From assembly GCA_030836935.1 (NCBI GenBank), contig JAUPMA010000304.1, positions 1 through 8,163 on the forward strand: DNA of 8,163 nucleotides, written 5' to 3'. Under the pieces are notes generated by a model. The model was not told the origin of the DNA. It did not search any database and saw only the letters and a program-made list of their open reading frames with translations. Source of the stretch: Pseudomonadota bacterium. GTDB lineage: Bacteria > Pseudomonadota > Gammaproteobacteria > SZUA-229. The first letter of the stretch is position 1, and the number at the start of each line of letters is the position of its first letter. Shown piece after piece: positions 1 to 6,946 of this stretch. The position numbers were made by a program, and so were the translations under genes.

Positions 1-33
1 CTGTTTGAGCAAATCGAACAGAACGCACGGTGA
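1..33 (+). CDS. Possible C-terminal end of an unidentified protein (partial)
   Basis: Frame 1 is open from the left edge and ends at the TGA at 31-33, giving the tail LFEQIEQNAR. Ten residues are far too few to assign a family. They could be the true end of a gene entering from the left, or chance. The tail does not look like the usual basic end of SmpB, the protein often encoded near ssrA. Frame 2 is also open, to the TAG at 74-76, so the frame choice is uncertain. Confidence 0.2.
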   Translation: MFEQIEQNAR

Positions 34-310
34 GTCTGTTGGCATTGCACCAGGGACGCTTTACCCGCTTTGGTAGCCAATGCCGCAATCCAACCACTTG
101 ATTCGTCCGCGCGTAACCCATTGATCTGTAATGGGGGCGGTCGCGGACTTTGCGGACTTCGGGCCTATTTCGGAGAGCGAGGTCGGAGTGAGATATGGCC
201 AGGAGAGAGTGGAATGTGGCCCGGAACTGGGCAATTCGGGTGGCTGGTGAAGTCCGCAGCCGTTCGCAGGAACCCGCACGAGTACGCGGGAACCGGTGCG
301 ATCAGCCAAG
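34..310. other. G+C-rich stretch with no recognisable gene
   Basis: I see no convincing gene here. Short open frames exist on both strands, but none has a plausible ribosome binding site or a protein pattern I recognise, and two of them run on into the tmRNA gene. G+C is about 62% over 121-300 by hand count, against about 50% in a sampled stretch of purL. Small repeats are present: GCGGACTT occurs at 143-150 and 152-159, and GCGGACTTC (152-160) recurs inverted as GAAGTCCGC at 249-257. A short CCCGC/GCGGG dyad lies at 273-290. The stretch sits just past the 3' end of ssrA, a common integration target, so it may be mobile-element or decayed DNA. That origin is inference. Confidence 0.4.
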
Positions 311-341
311 AAAAAACCCCAACCGTGAACGGTTGGGGTTT
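311..341 (-). terminator. Rho-independent terminator of ssrA
   Basis: Read on the minus strand, a perfect 9-bp stem (CCCCAACCG with CGGTTGGGG, arms at 330-338 and 317-325) encloses a four-base loop at 326-329. It is followed by a run of six T's, the complement of the A's at 311-316. The stem can extend by three A-T pairs. It begins only seven bases past the 3' end of the tmRNA, the expected place for its intrinsic terminator. Confidence 0.9.
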
Positions 342-347
342 CAATAT

Positions 348-697
348 TGGTGGAGGTGGCGGGAATTGAACCCGCGTCCGTAAGTAGTCTGCCTCTGGAT
401 CTACATGCTTAGTAGCGTCATTTAGTTTAACGTTGGGCACTCCGCCGTACAGGATTACACAACGCGATTCCGTAAGTTTTAGGGCCTTGGGTCCGGACAC
501 ACCTCAGCACGATCTTGTGTAAGTGACCCTCTCTTCAAACCCACAAGCAAATCTGAGTCGAGGGGCTAAGCCTTAAGCGGCTAAAGCGTAGTTGTCGTCG
601 TTGGCAACTATAGTTTTGCGGGTGTGTTTACGAGGTAATCCGCGCCTCGGCATGCACCAAAAGGCTTCGTATCCCACGTCGAAGCCGTGTCACCCCC
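348..697 (-). ncRNA. ssrA: Transfer-messenger RNA (tmRNA, one-piece)
   Basis: tmRNA rescues stalled ribosomes together with SmpB: it is charged with alanine, enters the ribosome and supplies a short reading frame that tags the unfinished protein for proteolysis. On the minus strand the gene starts with GGGGGTG (697-691) and ends with CACCTCC-A-CCA (359-348), which pair as a seven-base acceptor stem. The pairing includes a G-U at the third position, the alanyl-tRNA synthetase identity element. The T arm carries GGTTCAATTCC. The tag frame at 605-573 reads ANDDNYALAA and ends in TAA, matching the tag I recall for Pseudomonas-type tmRNAs. CCA is encoded. At 350 nt it is close to the usual 360. 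It is divergent from purL and has its own terminator at 311-341. Confidence 0.97.
573..605 (-). other. tmRNA tag-peptide reading frame (ANDDNYALAA)
   Basis: Read on the minus strand from 605, the codons are GCC AAC GAC GAC AAC TAC GCT TTA GCC GCT TAA. The resume codon is GCC (Ala). The tag ends in LAA, the signal recognised by ClpXP and ClpAP. It differs from the E. coli tag (ANDENYALAA) only by Asp for Glu at position four. The sequence just before the resume codon (TATAGTT) resembles the conserved upstream element that sets the frame in E. coli tmRNA. Confidence 0.93.
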
Positions 698-720
698 ATG
701 GATGACTATCATCAAACCCT

Positions 721-748
721 TACATAGGGTCTAACTTGTCCATTTCAA
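721..748 (-). promoter_or_regulatory. Possible sigma70-type promoter of ssrA
   Basis: On the minus strand TTGAAA (748-743) lies 16 bases before TATGTA (726-721), about 23 bases upstream of the mature tmRNA 5' end. The -35 is good (5 of 6) and the -10 is weak (3 of 6). A competing reading, TAGACC with GATAGT 17 bases later, would start almost at the mature end. The proposed -10 lies inside a small dyad, ACCCT-TACAT-AGGGT, at 716-730. A promoter must exist in this gap, but which hexamers are used is uncertain. Confidence 0.35.
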
Positions 749-801
749 TCATTCTACGCGGGATGTGACGGCATTAGTAGCCAGAAGTTCATTATTGCCA
801 A

Positions 802-830
802 TCGCCAAGGTATGGGTGGCCTGCTAAAAT
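802..830 (+). promoter_or_regulatory. Probable promoter of purL (extended -10)
   Basis: TAAAAT at 825-830 is a 5-of-6 match to the sigma70 -10 and is preceded by TGC (822-824), an extended -10 motif. A moderate -35, TCGCCA (802-807), lies 17 bases upstream. Transcription would begin near 837, giving a leader of about 35 bases. I saw no PurR-type operator (ACGCAAACGTTTTCGT-like palindrome) in the gap, although E. coli purL has one. PurR control is therefore not supported here. Confidence 0.55.
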
Positions 831-872
831 TCGCCGCCTGATCCAGCACACCCGCAGTTACCGAGGCCAGTA

Positions 873-3800
873 ATGCATTATTTCCGTGGTTCACCCGCGT
901 TATCCGCTTTTCGTATTGAAAAGCTGTTGAATCTGCTTAAAAAACACCTGCCTCAGATCAAGACTGTTCACACTGAATATGTGCATTTCGCCGATGTAGA
1001 AGGTGAGCTGGCAGCGGCGCAGCAGCAAACCTTGCTGAAATTGCTGACCTACGGCCCGGCTTACAAGCCCGAGATCATGGCCGGTGTCCTGTTTCTGGTT
1101 ACGCCGCGTGCCGGCACCATTTCACCCTGGTCATCCAAGGCGACTGATATTGCCCACAACTGTGGCCTGAGCAATATTTTGCGTCTGGAGCGTGGCGTGG
1201 CGTATTACGTGGAAGCTACCAAGCCGTTATCAACCGATGACGAAAAATTTATTGTCAGCCAGATTCACGATCGCATGACGGAAATGGTGCTGCGCGAGTT
1301 CGATGCCGCCGCCTGTTTGTTTGCGCACACCGCACCGGCGCCCGGTGGTCATGTGGATGTGTTGGCCGGTGGGCGTGAGGCGTTGGTGAATGCCAACCGT
1401 GATCTGGGTCTGGCCTTATCCGAAGATGAAATTGATTATTTGCTGAAACATTATGTAGCGCTTAAGCGCAATCCGGGTGATGCCGAATTGATGATGTTTG
1501 CGCAGGCGAATTCCGAACATTGCCGCCACAAGATTTTTAATGCCGACTGGATAATTGATGGTGAGAAGCAAGACATTTCGCTGTTCGGCATGATTCGCAA
1601 CACTTACAAACATGCACCGCAAAATATTTTAACCGCCTACAGCGATAACTCCTCGGTGATCGAAGGCCACAGGGCAGGGCGTTTTTTTCCGGATGTAAAA
1701 ACCGGCCAATACGCTTATCACGTTGAAGACATGCCGATGCTGATGAAAGTGGAAACGCATAATCATCCAACGGCGATTTCACCATTCCCCGGTGCTGCCA
1801 CCGGTTCCGGCGGTGAAATTCGTGATGAAGGCGCCACCGGTCGTGGTTCCAAACCCAAAGCGGGTTTGTGCGGTTTTTCGGTTTCCAATTTGCGTATTCC
1901 GGAATTTGAACAACCCTGGGAAACCGATCATGGCAAACCGGGGCGTATTGTTTCCGCGCTCGATATCATGATTGAAGGCCCATTGGGTTCGGCGGCCTTC
2001 AATAATGAATTTGGCCGCCCGAATATCAACGGCTATTTCCGCACTTTTGAAGAACATTTTGACGGTGAAATACGCGGTTATCACAAACCGATTATGCTCG
2101 CCGGTGGTTACGGCAATATTCGCAAGCCGCATGTTGAAAAATTACCCTTGCCGGTAGGCACGCCGATTATTGTGCTCGGTGGCCCGGCCATGCTGATTGG
2201 TTTGGGTGGTGGCGCCGCGTCGAGTATGGCCAGTGGTGCCTCGGCGGAAAATCTGGATTTTGCATCGGTGCAACGCGGCAATCCGGAAATGCAGCGCCGT
2301 TGTCAGGAAGTGATTGATCGCTGCTGGGCGCAACTGGAAACGAATCCGATTTTATCCATTCACGATGTGGGTGCCGGTGGTATTTCCAATGCCTTGCCGG
2401 AATTGATTAATGACGGTGGCCGTGGCGCGGTGTTCGAATTGCGCGAAGTGCATATTGATGAACCCGGTATGTCGCCGCGGGAAATCTGGAGTAATGAATC
2501 GCAGGAGCGTTATGTGCTGGCAATTGCACGTGATCGTTTGGCAGAATTTAAAGCGCTGTGCGAACGTGAGCGTTGTCCGTTTGCGGTGTTGGGTGAAACC
2601 ACTGAAGCCATGCAATTGCGTGTGCATGATCGCCATTTCAATAATTATCCGGTGGACATGCCGCTGGATGTATTGCTCGGCAAACCGCCGAAAATGTTGC
2701 GCGATGTGAAGCATAAAAAAGTTTCGGCGAAAGCGTTTGATACTTCAAAAATCAAACTCGACGAAGCGGCTGAACGTATTTTGCGTTTGCCGGCGGTGGC
2801 GAATAAAACCTTTTTGATCAGCATTGGTGACCGTACTGTTACCGGCCAGATTGTGCGCGACCAAATGGTTGGTCCGTGGCAGGTACCGGTGGCGGATTGC
2901 GCGGTAACGACGACATCGTTTGATGTGTACACCGGCGAGGCGATGGCCATCGGCGAGCGAACACCGCTTGCGTTGTTGAGCGGCCCGGCATCCGGCCGCA
3001 TGGCCATTGCCGAAGCCATTACCAATATTGCCGCAACACGCATTGAAAAACTCAACGATATTAAATTGTCCGCCAACTGGATGGCGCCCGCCGGTCACGC
3101 CGGAGAAGATGCGAATTTGTTTGCTACCGTGAAAGCGGTAGGTATGGAATTGTGTCCGCAACTGGATATTGCGATTCCAGTGGGCAAGGATTCCATGTCA
3201 ATGAAAACCGTGTGGCAGCACAATGGTGAATCGCGCAGTGTTACAGCGCCCTTGTCGCTGATTATTTCGGCATTTGCACCGGTAAGTGATGTACGCAAAA
3301 CGCTGACACCGCAATTACACAATCGTAAGGATTCGGCACTGGTGATGATTGATCTGGGACGTGGCCAGAATCGTCTGGGTGCATCGTCTCTTGCACAAGT
3401 GTACAAACAAGTGGGTGATGTCGCACCGGATCTGGATGATGCCAATTTATTGAAAGGCTTTTTCAACGCCATTCAGTCATTGAATCAGGACAATAAATTG
3501 CTGGCCTATCACGATCGCTCAGATGGTGGTTTGTTTGTCACCCTGTGTGAAATGGCATTTGCCGGACATTGCGGTGTAACCGTAGATGTGATGGCGCTGG
3601 GAGAAGGCGCGCTGGCCAGTCTGTTTGCCGAAGAAGCCGGTGCGGTGATTCAGGTAGCCACCAAAGATGTTGAATCGGTGATGAACACCTTGCGTCAACA
3701 TGGTTTGACAGATTGCGTGCATGTGATTGGCGGTGTGACAGATGACGATTACATTCATATTGCGCTGGATGAGAATGAAATCTACAAGCAGTCACGTGTG

Positions 3801-4739
3801 ACCTTGCAACGCATCTGGAGCGAGACTACGTATCGCATGCAGGCCCTGCGTGATAATCCGCAATGTGCGCAACAGGAATTCGATTTATTGCTGGATGCGA
3901 AAGACCCCGGCATTAATGTCAAACTCACATTCGATATCAACGACAATATCGCCGCGCCTTATATCAACAAAGGTGCCAAACCGCGCATGGCGATTTTGCG
4001 CGAGCAGGGCGTGAATGGTCAGGTTGAAATGGCGGCGGCATTTGACCGTGCCGGCTTCACCAGTGTGGATGTGCACATGAGTGATATTCTGGCTGGTCGG
4101 ATTGCCCTGAAAGACTTCAAAGGGCTGGTTGCTTGCGGCGGTTTTTCCTACGGTGATGTACTGGGAGCCGGTGAAGGCTGGGCCAAAACCATTTTGTTTA
4201 ATAATCGCGCACGCGATGAGTTTGCTGAATTCTTCAAGCGCCCGGACAGTTTCAGTCTGGGTATCTGCAACGGTTGCCAGATGATGGCGAATCTGAAATC
4301 GCTGATTCCCGGTGCGGAAAACTGGCCGCATTTTGTGCGCAATAAATCCGAACAATTTGAAGCGCGTTTTGCTCTGGTGGAAGTGATGGAATCACCGTCC
4401 ATCTTCTTTAAAGGCATGGCCGGTTCACGCATGCCGATTGCAGTGGCTCACGGTGAAGGCTTTGCCGAATTTGATTCGGCCAGTCAGATTGCACACAGCC
4501 ATCAGGCAGTGCGTTTCGTCGATCATTACGGTAAGCCAACCGAAATCTATCCATTAAATCCCAATACATCACCACAGGGCTTAACCGGTTTCACCACCAC
4601 CGACGGCCGCGCCACCATCATGATGCCGCATCCGGAGCGTGTATTCCGTGCGGTGCAACATTCCTGGCATCCGGATGAGTGGCAGGAAAATGGCCCGTGG
4701 ATGCGCATGTTCCGTAATGCGAGAATGTGGGTGGGCTGA
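873..4739 (+). CDS. purL: Phosphoribosylformylglycinamidine synthase (FGAM synthetase), large single-chain form
   Basis: This cytoplasmic enzyme converts FGAR, ATP and glutamine to FGAM, the fourth step of purine synthesis. At 1288 residues it is close to E. coli PurL (1295). The N-terminal PurS-like domain opens with [12 protein letters not shown] and contains [17 protein letters not shown]. The first synthetase half has ETHNHP (HNHP at 296-299) followed by a glycine-rich [19 protein letters not shown] loop. The second half has [10 protein letters not shown] (Lys772, Asp773). A class I glutaminase domain begins near residue 1036, with nucleophile Cys1132 in GICNGC and partners His1253 and Glu1255 in PHPER, so the triad is intact. 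The ATG is supported by GAGG at 863-866, six bases upstream, and by N-terminal similarity to E. coli. It is divergent from ssrA and probably monocistronic. I see no frameshift, and no clear intrinsic terminator follows. Confidence 0.98.
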   Translation: MHYFRGSPALSAFRIEKLLNLLKKHLPQIKTVHTEYVHFADVEGELAAAQQQTLLKLLTYGPAYKPEIMAGVLFLVTPRAGTISPWSSKATDIAHNCGLSNILRLERGVAYYVEATKPLSTDDEKFIVSQIHDRMTEMVLREFDAAACLFAHTAPAPGGHVDVLAGGREALVNANRDLGLALSEDEIDYLLKHYVALKRNPGDAELMMFAQANSEHCRHKIFNADWIIDGEKQDISLFGMIRNTYKHAPQNILTAYSDNSSVIEGHRAGRFFPDVKTGQYAYHVEDMPMLMKVETHNHPTAISPFPGAATGSGGEIRDEGATGRGSKPKAGLCGFSVSNLRIPEFEQPWETDHGKPGRIVSALDIMIEGPLGSAAFNNEFGRPNINGYFRTFEEHFDGEIRGYHKPIMLAGGYGNIRKPHVEKLPLPVGTPIIVLGGPAMLIGLGGGAASSMASGASAENLDFASVQRGNPEMQRRCQEVIDRCWAQLETNPILSIHDVGAGGISNALPELINDGGRGAVFELREVHIDEPGMSPREIWSNESQERYVLAIARDRLAEFKALCERERCPFAVLGETTEAMQLRVHDRHFNNYPVDMPLDVLLGKPPKMLRDVKHKKVSAKAFDTSKIKLDEAAERILRLPAVANKTFLISIGDRTVTGQIVRDQMVGPWQVPVADCAVTTTSFDVYTGEAMAIGERTPLALLSGPASGRMAIAEAITNIAATRIEKLNDIKLSANWMAPAGHAGEDANLFATVKAVGMELCPQLDIAIPVGKDSMSMKTVWQHNGESRSVTAPLSLIISAFAPVSDVRKTLTPQLHNRKDSALVMIDLGRGQNRLGASSLAQVYKQVGDVAPDLDDANLLKGFFNAIQSLNQDNKLLAYHDRSDGGLFVTLCEMAFAGHCGVTVDVMALGEGALASLFAEEAGAVIQVATKDVESVMNTLRQHGLTDCVHVIGGVTDDDYIHIALDENEIYKQSRVTLQRIWSETTYRMQALRDNPQCAQQEFDLLLDAKDPGINVKLTFDINDNIAAPYINKGAKPRMAILREQGVNGQVEMAAAFDRAGFTSVDVHMSDILAGRIALKDFKGLVACGGFSYGDVLGAGEGWAKTILFNNRARDEFAEFFKRPDSFSLGICNGCQMMANLKSLIPGAENWPHFVRNKSEQFEARFALVEVMESPSIFFKGMAGSRMPIAVAHGEGFAEFDSASQIAHSHQAVRFVDHYGKPTEIYPLNPNTSPQGLTGFTTTDGRATIMMPHPERVFRAVQHSWHPDEWQENGPWMRMFRNARMWVG

Positions 4740-4742
4740 AAC

Positions 4743-4792
4743 AGGTCAGGGGCAATGTCCTTAACTTAATGGCATTGAGGTCAGGGGGAATG
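4743..4792. repeat. Imperfect 15-bp direct repeat after purL
   Basis: AGGTCAGGGGCAATG at 4743-4757 recurs as AGGTCAGGGGGAATG at 4778-4792, with 14 of 15 bases identical and a period of 35. The spacer contains CATTG (4773-4777), the inverse of CAATG in the first copy. AACAGGTCAG at 4740-4749, starting one base after the purL stop, is also matched 9 of 10 by the inverse of 4835-4844. The pattern could be the remnant of a small non-coding mobile element or an intergenic repeat family. I cannot identify it. Confidence 0.6.
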
Positions 4793-4865
4793 CATGCGCA
4801 AAATCAAGAATACACTTATCTGGCGCGTATTTTGCTGGCCTGTTGAATTAGCCTGAAAAAAAACT

Positions 4866-4893
4866 TAGACAACAGGGTGTAAGCTGTTATCAT
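4866..4893 (+). promoter_or_regulatory. Probable sigma70-type promoter of soxB with upstream A tract
   Basis: TAGACA (4866-4871) and TATCAT (4888-4893) each match consensus at 5 of 6 positions and are 16 bases apart. Eight consecutive A's at 4856-4863 lie just upstream of the -35, where a UP element would bind the polymerase alpha subunit. The predicted start is near 4900, giving a leader of about 147 bases to the soxB ATG. These are sequence matches only. Confidence 0.5.
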
Positions 4894-4899
4894 TTCGTC

Positions 4900-4941
4900 A
4901 GCCGGTTTGTTATGCAAAATATTATTAAAAAATAACCGGCT
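4900..4941 (+). repeat. 8-bp perfect inverted repeat at the predicted start of the soxB leader
   Basis: AGCCGGTT (4900-4907) is exactly complementary to AACCGGCT (4934-4941), with a 26-base A+T-rich centre. The stem can extend by TAT/ATA if a short bulge is allowed. It starts at about the predicted transcription start, so the RNA could carry a hairpin at its 5' end. It could stabilise the mRNA, bind a regulator as DNA, or be an unrelated REP-like remnant. Confidence 0.55.
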
Positions 4942-4975
4942 ATTCGTTGTGCTCATTTCAAATGGATATTGCCTG

Positions 4976-4989
4976 GTGCAGTTCTGCAC
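4976..4989. promoter_or_regulatory. Palindrome GTGCAG-TT-CTGCAC, possible operator
   Basis: Two perfect six-base arms flank TT, 57 bases before the soxB start. The perfect symmetry suggests a binding site for a dimeric regulator, or a small stem in the leader RNA. Because it lies downstream of the predicted promoter, a repressor or RNA role would fit better than activation. No regulator can be named from the sequence. Confidence 0.4.
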
Positions 4990-4991
4990 TG

Positions 4992-5008
4992 AATAACATT
5001 CAATAACA
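4992..5008 (+). repeat. Helically phased short direct repeat AATAACA
   Basis: AATAACA at 4992-4998 recurs at 5002-5008, a period of ten bases or about one helical turn. It lies between the GTGCAG palindrome and the soxB ribosome binding site. It may be a tandem protein-binding site, but chance is possible in A+T-rich DNA. Confidence 0.3.
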
Positions 5009-5046
5009 AAATCTGCGTACAGGTTTGTGCGTAGCGGGAGTTCATT

Positions 5047-6798
5047 ATGTCTGTGTCAAGACGCGAATTTATACAATTGATAAGTCTGGCGGGTGCAGCC
5101 GGTTTATTGCCGGGATCGGCGTTTGCCAGGCAGCAGAAACCTTCCGATCTTTACGAAACCCGAAAATTCGGCAATGTCACCTTGCTGCATTTTACGGATT
5201 GCCACGCTCAGCTGATGCCGATTCATTTTCGTGAGCCGAGTGTCAATATCGGTGTCGGCGGAGCGCTGGGTAAACCACCGCATCTTGTTGGCAATCATTT
5301 CCTGAAACACTTTTCTATCGGGCCAGATTCCATGGAAGCGCACGCTTTCACATATCTCAATTTCAGTGAAGCGGCGCAAACCTATGGCAAGGTTGGCGGC
5401 TTTGCACATCTGGCTACATTAATTAAACGTGTTCGCGCGGAACGCGGCGCGGAAAACTGTTTATTGCTGGACGGTGGCGATACATGGCAGGGTTCGGCAA
5501 CATCGGTCTGGACGCGCGGCATGGATATGGTCGGCGCGTGCAATCTGCTTGGTGTGGATGTGATGACGGGTCACTGGGAATTTACCTATCATGAGAAGGA
5601 AATTCTGCAAAATCTGCAAACCTTCAAGGGTGAATTCCTGGCGCAAAATATCAGGGTGAAGGATGAAGCTGTATTTGAAGGCGCAGCTGTGTTTGACGAG
5701 AACACCAATCATGCTTTCAGGCCTTACACCATCAGGCAGCTTAACGGAGTGCGTGTTGCCATTATCGGTCAATCGTTTCCTTATACGCCGATCGCCAATC
5801 CGGCGCGTTTTATTCCAAACTGGAGTTTTGGTATCAGCGACGAAACCATGCAGGAAATTGTGAATGAAATCCGCCGTGGAAAACTGGCTGATTTAATAGT
5901 GGTGTTGTCACATAACGGCATGGATGTGGATTTGAAACTGGCATCACGTGTCAGCGGTATTGATGTAATTTTTGGCGGACACACGCATGATGCCATGCCG
6001 GCTCCGGTTGTGGTGAAAAACAAATCCGGCCAGACGCTGGTGACCAATGCCGGTTCCAATGGCAAATTTCTGGCTGTGATGGATTTTGATGTGCGCGGCG
6101 GCAAGTTGCGTGATTATCGCTATCGCATGCTGCCGGTATTTTCCAATTTGCTTCCGGCTGACAGGGATATGCAGGCTTACGTTGAAAAAATACGGCAGCC
6201 GTATTTATCGCAACTGAATGAAAAACTTTCGGTGGCTGATGAATTGCTGTATCGCCGCGGCAATTTCAATGGCACCTTCGACCAGATTATTTGCGATGCC
6301 TTGCGGGCAGAAAGTGATGCGCAAATTTCCTTGTCTCCCGGGTTTCGCTGGGGCACCACTGTTTTGCCAGGCCAGGCCATCACCATGGAGCATGTGATGG
6401 ATCAAACGGCTACAACGTATCCTGAAACCTATGTGCGCGAAATGACCGGCGCAGAGATCAGGGAAATACTTGAGGACGTGGCGGACAATTTGTTCAACAA
6501 GGATCCGTATTACCAGCAGGGCGGCGATATGGTGCGCCTGGGTGGCATGGACTATGTGATGGATCCCGATGCCGGCATCGGCAACCGCATCAGCAGCATG
6601 ACACTGGATAACGGCCAGCTGATCGAGGCGGCCAAGGTTTACAAGGTGGCGGGATGGGCAACCGTCAACTCGCAGGCACCTGGCCGTCCGGTCTGGGATA
6701 TTGTGGCGGATTACCTGCGGTCACAACCGCGTGTAAAACTCAAAAAGCTGAATACCCCAAGGCTGGCAAATATGGCCGGCAACCCCGGGCTGGCATAA
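5047..6798 (+). CDS. soxB: Thiosulfohydrolase SoxB (Tat-exported metallophosphoesterase-fold enzyme)
   Basis: SoxB is a periplasmic di-manganese enzyme that hydrolyses the terminal sulfone as sulfate from the cysteine S-thiosulfonate on carrier SoxYZ during thiosulfate oxidation. The N-terminus (SRREFIQL, a hydrophobic stretch, then AFA at 25-27) is a Tat signal with likely cleavage near residue 27. Metallophosphoesterase motifs follow in order: FTDCHAQ (Asp51, His53), LDGGDTWQGS (Asp145), GHWEF (His176), LSHNG (His289) and GGHTHD (His312, His314). GHWEF, rather than the GNHEFD of ordinary 5'-nucleotidases, separates SoxB from UshA-type enzymes. FREPSVNIGVGG, KPPHLVGNHFL, TTYPETY and the terminal MAGNPG are also SoxB-like. 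The 583-residue length is near that of the family. GGGAG at 5036-5040 supports this ATG. The final Tat and metal residues appear intact. Oddly, no other sox gene is next to it, so its substrate carrier must be encoded elsewhere or it works in another context. Confidence 0.95.
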   Translation: MSVSRREFIQLISLAGAAGLLPGSAFARQQKPSDLYETRKFGNVTLLHFTDCHAQLMPIHFREPSVNIGVGGALGKPPHLVGNHFLKHFSIGPDSMEAHAFTYLNFSEAAQTYGKVGGFAHLATLIKRVRAERGAENCLLLDGGDTWQGSATSVWTRGMDMVGACNLLGVDVMTGHWEFTYHEKEILQNLQTFKGEFLAQNIRVKDEAVFEGAAVFDENTNHAFRPYTIRQLNGVRVAIIGQSFPYTPIANPARFIPNWSFGISDETMQEIVNEIRRGKLADLIVVLSHNGMDVDLKLASRVSGIDVIFGGHTHDAMPAPVVVKNKSGQTLVTNAGSNGKFLAVMDFDVRGGKLRDYRYRMLPVFSNLLPADRDMQAYVEKIRQPYLSQLNEKLSVADELLYRRGNFNGTFDQIICDALRAESDAQISLSPGFRWGTTVLPGQAITMEHVMDQTATTYPETYVREMTGAEIREILEDVADNLFNKDPYYQQGGDMVRLGGMDYVMDPDAGIGNRISSMTLDNGQLIEAAKVYKVAGWATVNSQAPGRPVWDIVADYLRSQPRVKLKKLNTPRLANMAGNPGLA

Positions 6799-6946
6799 GT
6801 TCAGTCGCAGACACCGCATATAGGGAGCATTCCTGCAAATACAGTTGCATGTTGGGCTACACTCAAGTCAGGTTGGCCTCAGGGCCAGGGCATCAATTCC
6901 AATAAGGACTCTGCAACAGGGTAGTGCGGTAAAACGGGTATTCCGG
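6799..6946 (+). other. soxB to yfiR-like gap
   Basis: These 148 bases contain no convincing terminator and no strong promoter. A five-base stem, TGGCC-TCAG-GGCCA (6874-6887), has no T run after it. TACACT at 6858-6863 could serve as a weak -10 but has no acceptable -35. AGGGAG at 6822-6827 is too far (17 bases) from the ATG at 6845 to act as its ribosome binding site. Read-through from soxB is therefore possible but unproven, and part of this stretch may be coding if translation starts at 6845. Confidence 0.4.

Larger units (their letters stand above)
4740..5046. other. purL-soxB intergenic region
   Basis: This 307-bp gap contains no gene I can support. Its left third (4740-4844) carries the direct repeat and a loose inverted repeat. 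The right two thirds are A+T-rich and appear to be the soxB control region: an A tract, a promoter at 4866-4893, an inverted repeat at 4900-4941, a palindrome at 4976-4989 and short direct repeats at 4992-5008. The A run at 4856-4863 is not preceded by a convincing hairpin on either strand, so I do not call a terminator. Confidence 0.6.

Noticed and set aside
70..369. A 99-codon plus-strand protein
   Set aside because: It reads through the ssrA terminator and into the tmRNA 3' end, has no ribosome binding site and has a low-complexity glycine tail produced by the tmRNA acceptor sequence.
348..382. A tRNA gene ending in CCA on the minus strand
   Set aside because: The T arm and acceptor end belong to tmRNA: the matching 5' acceptor strand is 350 bases away at 691-697, with a tag frame between them.
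873..4739. Many open frames of 60-150 codons on the opposite strand and other frames inside purL
   Set aside because: They lack start signals and recognisable domains and lie inside a well conserved gene; they are shadow frames.
4743..4792. CRISPR-like repeat after purL
   Set aside because: Only two 15-bp copies with a 20-bp spacer, no array and no cas genes.
4845..4863. A-run as the T tract of a minus-strand terminator
   Set aside because: No stable stem precedes it when read on the minus strand, and no minus-strand gene needs it.
5047..6798. Generic 5'-nucleotidase/UshA identity
   Set aside because: GHWEF replaces GNHEFD, and the Tat signal, FREPSVNIGVGG, TTYPETY and NPG tail fit SoxB specifically.
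6774..6800. Terminator after soxB formed by GCCGGC and GCTGGC at the end of the gene
   Set aside because: The stem lies in the last codons, needs a G-U pair and has no T run after it.
6874..6887. Hairpin TGGCC-TCAG-GGCCA as a terminator before the YfiR-like gene
   Set aside because: Only five base pairs and no following T tract.
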